Part shown: positions 32,408 to 43,096 of the stretch, in pieces
Layout: the number at the start of each line of letters is the position of its first letter
Position numbering within the stretch: position 1 is the first letter of the stretch
NCBI RefSeq assembly: GCF_963583255.1
Contig: NW_026908883.1
Span: 682,001 to 746,000, forward strand
Direction of reading: 5' to 3'
DNA: 64,000 bases
Source: Pyrus communis
Lineage: Eukaryota > Streptophyta > Magnoliopsida > Rosales > Rosaceae
The notes under the pieces: model-generated
The model's database searches: none
What the model was told of the DNA's origin: nothing
Seen by the model: the letters and a program-made list of their open reading frames with translations, nothing else
Program-made: the position numbers and the translations under genes

Positions 32408-34980
32408 ATCTTTTGCTAGTCCTCGAGCAAAACAAAACAACAAAAGAACACGAAACTAGACAAAACGAACAAAACACAACCTACACCTTCCAACAATCGT
32501 CTCAGGGATTTCCAATGCACATGACAAGTTAAAAATCATTATTCCCACAGATTTTAGCCATCTTTACACTTAAGTACATTCTTACTCATAGTCACCACAT
32601 ACTAGTTCACAATTAAGCATTTAAAACCATGATTTGAATGTAGTAACATGCCTTAGAGAATTCCCTCAAATCCTTACAAGATATGCACTCAATTTTCACA
32701 CAGATTTTCTAACTCCACACCCTAACTTAGTTATATGTGAGAAGATTGATGTAAACATGAAAACGAACACTCACATATACGTATCATAAAGAGAGCATTT
32801 TCTGGAGTTAATAAGCATCTTTAGGTATGATCTCATGAATGGAATGCTACTACTTAGAATCGAGAACCAGTGACACCATAAGCTCATACCAAGTTCAAAC
32901 TCCACAAATTGAAACACATAACAATCAAGATAGAAGTCAAAGGGTTGTAATAGGGCTAGGGTATTGGCTAACAATGAAAGGTGAAGGATAAACAAACATT
33001 CTTAGAGCAATAGTGAGCAAAGTATTGAATTAGGCACTTAGAATTCCCTTTAGAACGCAGAAGTCAACTTTGAACACCCAAGGGGAAGTCACAAAACTTA
33101 GGGCCATATTCAAACTTTTTGGGCCCTTTCTTCAACAATCACACTTGTGAGTCCATTCTCACTTATTTTCACTCTTTTTTTTTTTTCTTTCTTTTCTTCT
33201 TCTTTTTCTCACATTTTTTTTTCTTTTTCCCCGTGCCTCCTTTAAGACTTAGGCACATACATACACACAAAAATCCCTTCCCCCACACTTATTTTCTGCA
33301 ACATATTCATCAAAAGGAATTCATTATCCGTCATGCTTACTATGCTTCAAGAACAAGGGTACGGATGGTCCTAATCTAGGCTAGGTAAGGGGTGATGTGG
33401 TTAGCAAAGAAAAATAGGCTAAACGAGGCTCAACGGGGTTAAAACTAATAACAAATACGAAATATGGGAAGTAAGGCTATTTGGTCATGGTGGCAACTAC
33501 ACAACTTCATCTTGATATATGTTATGCAATTCAATGTCATGCTTTGAATGAAACGGATATAAGTTCTAGCATTTAGTTCTATCATGATACAATTGCATTC
33601 TAAGTAGCAACCAAGCAAGGAATAATGAGATCATGCAACAACTTTAGAAAACAAAGAATCACAGAAAATAACTCTCCAACGAAGGTAATGGCTCGAGTCT
33701 CACAGGGTTGTAGCGTTTGTTTGAGTTCCTTCCTTCAAGCATGTTACAAAAACGAATTTTTCTTTTATGATTGCATGTGAAGTCATACATTATAACCATA
33801 ACCAAGCATATACCAAGAGTAAATCAAACTTTTCTCTATGTTTATAACTCTTTTTAACCGTCATGCAATTACAAACCAAATCCTTATCATTGTGTTGGAA
33901 GGTACCCTAAGACACAAACACACAAAAACGACTCAAAACACTCTTTTTAGGCTTTTTAAAACAAGTTTTTCAAATTTTTATGTGATTTTCGGAGTTATAA
34001 AAACAAAACATACTAAAACTCTCTAAAACAACTTAAAAACACCTTAAAACAGCAAGGAACAACATTTGAAGTTATGGGTGATAAAATCCCACGAATTTGC
34101 ATCAAATATACTTAGTTACCCCCCCCCCCCCCCCCACACTTAAATCAAACATTGTCCTCATTGTTTTAAGCATAGATTCACACAAAACATAAGTAAACAC
34201 ACAAACAACAACTAAACATACTAAACATGGCAGAATGTAACTAACAAAGAGAAGAGTTTAGGGACGCAAATCTGGTTATGGAGTGTAAATTCCCTCTTCT
34301 CCTTGGTGATTGCATTGAGGCTTTGATCATGGTGATTCCACAGGCTTACTCTTGAACTGGGCTGGAGGATTCTTTTGGTCTCCTCCAACTCGTTGATTTT
34401 CCTTTGTGCTACTCTTGAACTGGGCAGCAGGATTTCTTTTGGTCTCCCCGGAAGGTCTGAGCTTCCTCCTTTTATCTGTTTCTTTGTTCAATCTTTCCAA
34501 TTCGTATTGAAGAGGGTTAGAGGATAGCTCAACATATGCAGTTGTTGCTTGTCTCCACATGCTTCAATGTATCATTTTCACTTGCCTTACTTGCTCGGTT
34601 GAAGATGACTACTCGAGAGCAACGCTAGGTAAGCAATCAGGAATAGATTCCAGGCAGTTGGCTCCAGATCGGAAGACTGACTCCAAGTGCCGGCTGATTG
34701 CTTCTTTTACTTTGCCATGCGAGTAAGAACAAGGACAAAGAAAAAGACAGGGCAAGAGCATGTTATGAGATACTTTTGCTTTTGACCTTGATGATATAAG
34801 ATACCTTTGCTTTTGAAGAAGCGGTGAATGAATCAGCACACTTCAATCTGCCGTTTCCTTCTGGGTCATCTGTACTCCAGGCATCCGGTATCATCTTTGG
34901 GGAAGAAGAAAAAATTGAGTATTTCAAAAGGCTTTGCTGGGAGTGCGCCCTCAGAGGTGAGGGAGAGTTGGGCATTTTCT
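32408..34980 (-). other. 3' internal region of C, non-coding
   Basis: About 2.6 kb matching E1 internal DNA and the end of B. It holds a T-rich tract (33177-33240 on plus), a C17 run (34119-34135) and the phrase complementary to GTAAAAGAAGCAATCAGCCG shared by E1, B and C. I see no conserved protein. Confidence 0.7.
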
Positions 34981-35013
34981 TGAGGTTTGTCTTGCCATAA
35001 AAGAGGAAGGTCG

Positions 35014-35480
35014 ACATATATAGAGATAATACCAAGTGGTGGTACTCTTCTTTTACCCTTGTCGACAAACGTTTTGATCCCACAAATCCGGCTTTTTGAA
35101 ATAGTGGCGCCTCTTCGATCTTTGAACGACGCCCCTTCGATTTCTGAACGACGCCCCTTCGATTTCTAAGCAGGCGCCCCTTTTGCTTTCTGAACGACAC
35201 GTAGTAGTGTGGATGTGGCTTCTTTTGACAAAGCTGCACGCGTTTTCTGAAAAGTAGAGAAAGCATCGCCGGACTTTGCGCTTGTCGGCTAAAGATGTGT
35301 AGTTGCGATGATGGCCTCCACGTGTTTTCTGAAAAGAAGAAATCTTTTGACAAAGTTGAACACGTCTTATGAAAAGCCGAGAAAGCGTCGCCAAAATTAC
35401 GCCGGAAATTCTGGCTTTTTGAATCGGTGGACGCGTCGCCTTGGCTTTTTATAGAGGTATCGATCACCCCAACAAACACA
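35014..35480 (+). promoter_or_regulatory. Promoter-like region of the antisense gene in C
   Basis: Higher in GC than the surroundings. It has ATATATAGAG (about 35016-35025), two or three tandem copies of a 24-bp unit with CGCCCCTTCGATTTCTGAAC (35110-35200), two TTTTGACAAAG phrases with W-box cores, repeated CGTTTTCTGAAAAG, a G-box CACGTG near 35318, and TTTATAGAG at 35448-35456 about 115 bases upstream of the start codon. Its orientation is opposite to the element. The same features precede the intact gene in B, which supports a conserved role. Confidence 0.6.
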
Positions 35481-35567
35481 CTCTGAAGAATTCCCATTCT
35501 TGAACATCGTCTCCGGCCCTTTGAAATTTAACTCCATCCACCCTTTCTCTTTGAACACTTTTGAAAA

Positions 35568-36209
35568 ATGGCAAACCCATCGAACCTTAGCTTAGAATTG
35601 AGTCTCAGCAGTGAAACGGGCGCGCCGCGTCAAGGTAACGTATGGCGCCCTTCTTTCTTATCTTCTAACGGTCCTCTTACAGGTGAAGACTCCGTGATGC
35701 AGGACGCCACAACAGCTACAATAGTAGCTAGGAACCTCCACACTCCAAAAGATAGTAGGCTGCTGTCAGGACGGTCCGATGAGTTGGCCGTTTAAGAGTC
35801 CCTCGCTCTTAGTGTTCAGTGTGCGAGCTCTGTGTCCAACATGGGCCAACGCCTGCTTGCCCGCTCCCGTCAGGTGGAATCATTAATGGCAGAGGTGGAA
35901 AGTCTTAAGCAAGAGATTCAGCAGCTTAAGTACGAGAATAGAAGTTTGCATGTGCTTGCAAATAACTATTCGTCGGGCATGAAGAGGAAGCTTGATGAGC
36001 TACAAGAATCTGAGGGTCGAATTCAAAGTGACCGTCAAAGGCTTGCGGCTTATCTCCAGAGGCACCTTTTTCCTGGGTCATCCAGCGCTTGGCCAAGTAT
36101 TGAGGCCTGGAATGCTCTAGCTCCGATGCCTTCCGCTCCGATGCCTCCCGCTTCTATGCCTTCCGCTTCTATGGCTCGTAGTGGGGCTTCACGTAAACAA
36201 CCTCTGTGA
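35568..36209 (+). pseudogene. Antisense gene (aORF) of C, broken by one stop
   Basis: It starts ATG 35568 (MANPSNLSLELSLSSE) and keeps one frame to TGA at 36209, but codon 76 is TAA (35793-35795) where B has CAG. The encoded protein would have a short N-terminal part, a coiled coil with SLKQEIQQLKYENRSL, and a Met-Pro-Ala-Ser tail ending SRKQPL. It reads opposite to C. CAG to TAA needs a C-to-T change on each strand, as expected from decay of a methylated CHG site. The tail is about ten residues shorter than in B. An internal ATG at 35832 could start a 125-residue coiled-coil fragment; I have no evidence that it is used. Confidence 0.8.
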
Positions 36210-36240
36210 AGGCTCCATCTTTCTCCATGTTTAGTATCTC

Positions 36241-36265
36241 TTTTTTTTTTTTTTTTTTTTTTTTT
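36241..36265 (-). repeat. T25 tract (A tract on element strand) between gag vestige and aORF in C
   Basis: 25 T on the plus strand. B has 33 A at the matching junction (44251-44283), and the duplicate copy has 26 T (50101-50126). Length variation fits slippage. Confidence 0.85.
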
Positions 36266-36350
36266 GAACATGCTTTGTTTTATTCAGTGCATTGGGTTGC
36301 CTCCCAAGTACATCTTTTTTTTACGTCTTGCAGCCGGACGAAGAACCCAA

Positions 36351-36395
36351 TCACTCCGGGATATGTTCACGAATCGGATGAGAACTCCGAGTCAT
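36351..36395 (-). pseudogene. Fourteen-codon gag vestige of C
   Basis: The frame MTRSSHPIREHIPE ends in TGA. Its first residues match E4 Gag (MTRSSNPVHEHI). Directly after it comes the end-of-pol phrase TTGGGAGGCAACCCA, so gag and pol were removed by one large deletion that kept the gag start. Confidence 0.8.
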
Positions 36396-36495
36396 AAACT
36401 GGTACCTAGAACAAGAAACAAAATAACATAAGAATCTGGAATAAAATAAAAACAAACGAAAATAAAACAATCCAAGGGATTAGCAAAGTTGCTAA

Positions 36496-36513
36496 TCCCC
36501 GGCAACGGCGCCA
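36496..36513 (-). promoter_or_regulatory. Primer-binding site of C (tRNA-Asp)
   Basis: Minus strand TGGCGCCGTTGCCGGGGA, five bases from the 5' LTR start at 36519, same as E4. Confidence 0.9.
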
Positions 36514-38319
36514 AAATTTGATGCGAGAATTATACGCGCACAAATTAAACCCTCTTTTTGTCAAATTGTAGTATAAGTATAAGTAGGGATCGTTCTGGAC
36601 CGGGGATTAGGAGGGATTGTTAATCACTTGGATTTGACTAAAAAAAAACATAAAAACACAAAATAAAATACTATACTAGACTCAAATATTGCAAAACTAA
36701 ACTTTAAAACACTAAAACAAACCAAAAGACTCAAACAGTACCCAAAGCACTCGAAACTGCCTTAAAAACACTTTCTGGGCAGTTTTGAGCACCTTGAGTA
36801 CTTTGGACGAATTTGGGAAACAAATTGAATCAAAACACTTATAAACACAAACTAAATGTATTTCTAACTAATCTAACACTTTAAAAGCAATGGGGGATTG
36901 GTTTTGACGAATTTGAAAACAAAACAAAAACTTGGAAACAAAACAGATTCTAAAAACGAAAATGATGAAATAGAAAGATGAGAAACTAGTTAGAGGGTTC
37001 CTTATCCACACATGAACATATGCATATAATTTGATTCCCAGTTATGACTTCAACAAACGATGAATGACAATGCTCCAAGTTAATTAGGTCCGCTTAAATT
37101 AACCTTCAGATTTCCCTAGATTCATTGGATTGAATGGGATACGCATTACAACCAAATTATTCCTAATCAAAGTACCTAACATGGAATACGCATGATAGAG
37201 ACATTCAACAAAGATCATTAAGTTCAACGGAAATCATAAACATCGACTAGGCATTCATAACTATGGAATACGCATGTTAATCCAGCCTAGGGTTTACTAA
37301 ACACAATCGTGACTAGCGATTTTTACTACTCATGAATATAAGTTCATAAATTCCCTTATATCCTAGCATCAAGTTTAGGCATGCAAATTAAGTGTCGACC
37401 CTCAACCCACATACATAAACAAGTTCTTAATCAAAACAGAAAAGTAAACCACATCTAAAGTTCATGAATTCATAACTGGAGTAAATCAAATCATAACCAA
37501 CATATGTCCATGGCTTCAAATTCGCCTCTAACTAAAAAGAAATTAGTTCCACATGTTTAACATAATTGAACAACAAGTTAAATTAAACATGAAAACAGAA
37601 ACAAGAAAAGAAAGAACAAATTGATGGAATTGAATGGATGGAAAGTTAGCTACGGGGTTCATCTCCACATATGTTATACTTGCATAATAAAACGATTTCC
37701 AATTGCATTTCAATAAACCATTAATTCTCAACGCTCCAAGTTAATTAGGTCCGCTTAAATTAACCGTCAAGTTCTCCTTAAGTTAATGAATTGGATGGGT
37801 TAGCGCAACGCAATTCACCACATTCTCCAAAAGTCCTTTACGTGAAAAGCACAATAAAGATACAATCAAAGATCATTAAGCATTATGAAAACTATAAGTG
37901 TTGACGAGGCATTTGTTACTCTGGAATACTGATAGGAGCATATTCATGCGACTTAAATGGCTTGTTCTCGTGCATGTTTCTCTAGTTATTTTAGTCTTTT
38001 ATGCTTCTTTTGTGTGTTTTCAGGTTCTAAGGGCAAGGTATGCAAAAGAATGCCTTTTGGAGCCTTTTGGAGCAAATTAGAGATTGGAATGGATATCATA
38101 TGCTTGGAGCCAAGAGGATGGACGAAATTAAAGACTTGAAGTAGGAAAGTTAAATCCTAAAAGACCTCATGTTTAAGCATCATTGAAGACTCCTACGCAT
38201 TTTAGAACACAAAAACAACATTCCTTGCAACCTTAGGACATTGTCGTGTGTTTCCTTGTGTCCCCCTTCCTTGCCATGCAAGGAAGGGCTTTGTTCCCTA
38301 TTTTAAACACTTAAAGCAT

Positions 38320-38545
38320 TCACTTATCATATCATTCACTTATCACTCACCACATATCATTCATTTATCACTTAACATATCATTCATTTATCACTTATCA
38401 CTTCCACTCACTTATCACTTATCAAACCATTCACTTATCACTTCCATTCACTTATCACTTATCACTTCCATTCACTTATCACTCACCACATATCATTCAT
38501 TTATCACTTAACATATCATTCACTTATCACTTATCATACTCATAA
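38320..38545 (+). repeat. CACTTATCA tandem repeats in B 5' LTR
   Basis: Units of CACTTATCA and CATATCATT with a 24-bp higher-order repeat. The LTR at 51791 has one 24-bp unit fewer (52182-52380); the one at 48127 has the same number. Confidence 0.85.
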
Positions 38546-39278
38546 TCATCTACACATTTCAACCATTTAAACACATGCATTCACACACATGCACATCATT
38601 CATTCTTCTTCCTAGCCATGCATCCCCTTAGCCATTTCCAACCACATTCTTCCACTTCCCACTTCATCATTACACCACCTAATCCACATGCACTCCCATC
38701 CATTTCATCATTGCATTCATCACCAAAGAACCAACAACAAAACCGTGCATTACTCATCAATTCCAGCCACATTCCACATGTTTTCACAACCTAATTCACA
38801 TGCACATTCAGCCACCTTTCTCCCAAAAACAGTGCACATGCATTCATTATTCATTCACTTTGCATTCCCTTTGCAATTACACCCCACATGTCCATTTAAT
38901 CATTCAACCACATTCCCATTAACCACAAAACAAATCACACAACACACCAACACACATGCATCCTGAAATTCTTTGCCTTGCAATCACATGCATTTCCCTT
39001 GACATTTTCAGCCATCACACTTCATCATTACACCACCATTCACTCTTTAACCCACACACACTTCACACAAACAACATTCACATGCATTCACATGCATTTC
39101 CAACACAAAACACACTCAAAACCGTGGCCACCTTTGCATTTCAGCATTCCCATTTGCATTTTCAGATTTCCAGCTTTCCAACCTAGCCACATTCACATGC
39201 ATTCACTCATAATCATTCACCAAACTTGCAGCCACATTTCCACCCACCTCCTAGCTGTCATGTTCCCTCCATTACTCC

Positions 39279-39286
39279 TATAAATA
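39279..39286 (+). promoter_or_regulatory. TATA box of B 5' LTR
   Basis: TATAAATA after CTAGCTGTCATGTTCCCTCC. An identical box is at 53116-53123 in the duplicate LTR. Confidence 0.72.
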
Positions 39287-39505
39287 CCCTTGCATTCATT
39301 CATTCAAAGAACATCTCATTCCATTGTAGATACCACAACACAAACACTCCATTCCTTCTCTAGCCGTGAGTTTCTCTCCATTTTCTGCACCATTTTCTCC
39401 ACCACTCCTCACCTATTTCCATAATTCCTTTTCCATTCCACACTTCCATCCCCCAAACCAATTATCCCTAGACCTTATGCTACAATAAAGAGGAAGAGAA
39501 GAGGG

Positions 39506-39551
39506 CCTAAACGTTCATACAATTCAAGTTTGAGTTGTTGGAATGTTTAGG
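39506..39551 (+). repeat. 46-nt hairpin in B LTR
   Basis: A single copy with intact arms, followed 70 bases later by the C/G palindrome CCCCCCTTTAGCTAGGGGGG. The duplicate is at 53343-53388. Confidence 0.75.
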
Positions 39552-40087
39552 CGTTTCTTTGATTTCAATGTTTAATTTCAATTCTCTTTGTTTTGTATGA
39601 GGAACTAAACCCCCCTTTAGCTAGGGGGGGATTCGAAATATATGTTTATGCTTGCATTTTGATTTGATTACTTCTAATTGCGTTTCATAAGTTGTGAATT
39701 CAATTTGTTTAACCGTTTGATTGATAACTTATTTATGTATGTTTATTAAGAATGCGCGCTTAATTTTCATGCATGAATATGACGCTAGAATATAAGTGAG
39801 TTTCACCTAATCGTTATGAACTTATATTCACAAGTAGTGGAGGTTGCTTATAAACAATCGTGTTAAACGAATTCTTGGCATAAGTTTCATGCAATCATAG
39901 TAACGAATGCCTCGTCAACACTTATAGTTTTCATGATGCTTAATGATTCTTGCTTGTTTCTCTATTATGCAATTCATGTAGGGAACTTGTGAGGAATGCT
40001 TTGGGTTGTCGTATGCAATCATCCAATTCATTAACTTAAGGAAAACTTGACGGTTAATTTAAGCGGACCTAATTAACCCGGGGTGTT

Positions 40088-42581
40088 TGATGCGTGATTT
40101 ACTTGACACTCAAATTAAACCCTCGTTTGACAATTGTAGTAGAATGGATAAGTGAGGGATCGTTCTAGACCGGGGATTAGGAGGGCTTGCAAATCTCTTG
40201 GAAACTGACTCAAAAACGTAAAATAAAGTTTAAAACACTAAACTAGACTCAAAGAATGCAAAATTAAAGTTTAAAACACTAAGACAAACCAAAAACTCAA
40301 AATGCTTTAAAAACACAAACTAAATTGAATTCTAACTAAAATGAACATTAAAGCAAAAGGGGGATTGAGGTTTTTACGAAAATTGAAATAACGAAACAAG
40401 TTAATAAACTAGACAGAATGTAAATATGAAATTTATGGATGAATGCTAGCTAAGGGGTTCATCTCCATACATGTTACACTTGCATACAAGATTGATTCTC
40501 AGTTGGTCTTTCGATAAATTATGAAACTCAACGCCCCGGGTTAATTAGGTCCGCTTAAATTAACCGTCAAGTTCTCCTTAAGTTAATGAATTGGATGGGT
40601 TAGCGCAACGCAATTCACCACATTCTCCAAAAGTCCTTTACGTGAAAAGCACAATAAAGATACAATCAAAGATCATTAAGCATTATGAAAACTATAAGTG
40701 TTGACGAGGCATTCGTTACTATGGAATACGCATGAAACTTATGCCAAGAATTCGTTTAACGCGATTGTTTATAAGCAACCTCCACTACTTGTGAATATAA
40801 GTTCATAACGATTAGGTGAAATTCACTTATATTCTAGCGTCATATTTATGCATGAAAATTAAGCGCGCATTCTTAATAAACATTCATAAATAAGTTATCA
40901 ATCAAACGGTTAAACAAATTGAATTCAAAACTTATGAAATTCCAACGAAAGGTAATCAAATCAAAATGCAAGTATAAACATTTATTTCGAATCACCCCCT
41001 AGCTAAAGGGGGGGTTTATTTCCTCATAACTTTGAAATTAAAGAAACACCTAAACATTCCAACAACTCAAACTTGAATTGTATGAACGTTTAGGCACTCT
41101 TCTCTTCCATTCCTCATACGTACAAAACAAAGAGAATTGAATTTAAACTTTGAAATCAAAGAAACACCTAAACATTCCAACAACTCAAACTTGAATTGTA
41201 TGAACGTTTAGGCCCTCTTATCTTCCTCGTTGTTGTAGCACAAGGTCTAAGGTGAGGTTTGGGGGATTATGGAAATGGTAGAGGAGTGGTTTGGAGGGTT
41301 GGGAAGTGGTGGAAATGGAAAGATGGTTTTGGATTCAAAGGGGACTCACGGCAAAGAAAGAATGGAAGTGTTTGAGGGGTGTTGTGTTGTGAATGAGATG
41401 TTTTGAATGATGGGAATGCAAGGGTATTTATAGGAGGAGTGGAGATGTATATGGCTATTTGTTTAAGGTGTTTGTGTGGAGGAATGATGGAGAATTGCAT
41501 GTGGAATGGCTGCAATGATGAAGAATGAAAGCTGGAAAATAAAAGGGAAAGCTGGAAATCTGAAAATGCAAATGGGAATCCTGAAATGCAAAGGTGGCCA
41601 CGGTTTTGAGTGTGTTTTGTGTTGGAAATGCATGTGAATGTTGTTTGTGTGAAGTGTGTGTGGGTTAAAGAGTGAATGGTGGTGTAATGATGAAGTGTGA
41701 TGGCTGAAAATGTCAAGGGAAATGCATGTGATTGCATGGCAAAGAATTTCAGGATGCATGTGTGTTGAATGATTTCTTGGTGAGGGATGTGGAGTGGTTG
41801 AATGTGGTGCAATGATAATGTTTTGTGGCTGAATTGGTGGTGGAATTATGATGGGAGTGCATATGATTAAAGAGTGGGAGTGCATGTGGGTGAATGTGAA
41901 GGGAATGCATGTGTTGATAACTAGGTTAGTGGGTGGAAATCTGAAAATGGCATAAGGGAATGGGAGCTCACGGTTTTGAGTTGTTTGTTTGTGTGAAGTG
42001 TGTGTGAATGCATGTGAAGATGCTAATAAATAATGCATGTAGGGTTAGGAAATAAAATCATAACTTAAAGGGAGATGATTAAAGGGTGTTGAAAGGTTTG
42101 AAATGCATGTGTTGAATTGGTGGTTGAATGATGAAAGAATAAGTGAATGATTATGATAAGTGATAAGTGAATGATTATGATAAGTGTATGATATGTTAAG
42201 TGATAAATGAATGATATGTGGTGATGATAAGATAAGTGTATGATATGATAAGTGGTGAATGAAGGAGTGGAATGTTGGAATGTTATGCACGACTAAGGAT
42301 ATAGGAAAGGTTTAAATATCCTAAAACTAAAAGGAACAAGGTTCCAACACTTTGGTCTTCAATTAGGTTTTTAATTTCGTCCAACACTTTGGCTCCAAGC
42401 ATAAGCTATCCATCCTTAGCCCAAAAGTGCTCCAAACGTCTCCAAAATGCATCTTTTTGCTCCTTTAGCCCTTTTGGCCTACAAACACACGAAAATAGCT
42501 TAAAGTACTAAAATAACTAAAGAAACATAACGTAAATGCACGAGAACAAGCCATTTAAGTCGCATGAATATGCTCCTATCA
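40088..42581 (-). mobile_element. S4: minus solo LTR
   Basis: TGATGCGTGATTTACTTG to ATATGCTCCTATCA, 2494 bp, TSD GTGTT at 40083-40087 and 42582-42586. TATTTATA is at 41425-41432. It lacks the U5 stem-loop block (the sequence runs AAACTCAAAATGC), a deletion shared with S6. It is absent from the duplicate LTR at 51791. Confidence 0.95.
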
Positions 42582-42991
42582 GTGTTGAGAATTCATGGTT
42601 TATTGAAATGCAATTGGAAACCATTTTATTATGCAAGTGTAACATGTATGGAGATGAACCCCTTAGCTAGCCATACCATCCATTCATTTCCGTCAATTTC
42701 ATATTTACAATTTGTTTTCTTTACAATCTATCCATTTTAGTTTAAATTCGTCCAAAATCAATCCCCCCATATTTCGTTTAAGTCTTAGTCTTAATCTTTC
42801 TTATTTTTAGTTTTGCATTCTTTGAGTCTAAGTTAGTATTTCATATTGTTATTTTACGTTTTTGAGTCAGTTTCCAAGAGATTTGCAATCCCTCCTAATC
42901 CCCGGTCCAGAACGATCCCTACTTATACTTATACTACAAATCGACAAAAAGAGGGTTTAATTTGTGTGCGTATAAATCTCGCATCAAATTT

Positions 42992-43009
42992 TGGCGCCGT
43001 TGCCGGGGA
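42992..43009 (+). promoter_or_regulatory. Primer-binding site of B (tRNA-Asp)
   Basis: TGGCGCCGTTGCCGGGGA begins five bases after the 5' LTR end. The following CCGGGGATTAG (43003-43013) is complementary to CTAATCCCCGG in U5 (42895-42905). Confidence 0.92.
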
Positions 43010-43096
43010 TTAGAAAATTTGCCAATCCCTTGGATTGTTTGTTTCTGTATTGTCTTTTAGATTTAGTTTTTTTTTATTTTGTTTGTTAAGAACAAG

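Larger units (their letters stand above)
37930..42986 (+). repeat. 5' LTR of B, split by S4
   Basis: TGATAGGAGCATATTCATGC to CTCGCATCA. It lacks TTTACGTTA after CTCGTGCA, a 9-bp deletion not seen in the 3' LTR at 48127 but shared with the LTR at 51791. TATAAATA is at 39279-39286 and one 46-nt hairpin is at 39506-39551. Confidence 0.92.

Noticed and set aside
34763..35497. Minus-strand open frame of 244 codons in C
   Set aside because: It runs through the promoter-like region of the antisense gene. The frames in B and E1 agree only over a short stretch (MPNSPSPLRAHSQQS), as nucleotide homology alone would give.
38320..38545. CRISPR-like regular repeats
   Set aside because: Units are 9-24 bp, imperfect and without unique spacers. 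They are simple tandem repeats in a plant LTR.
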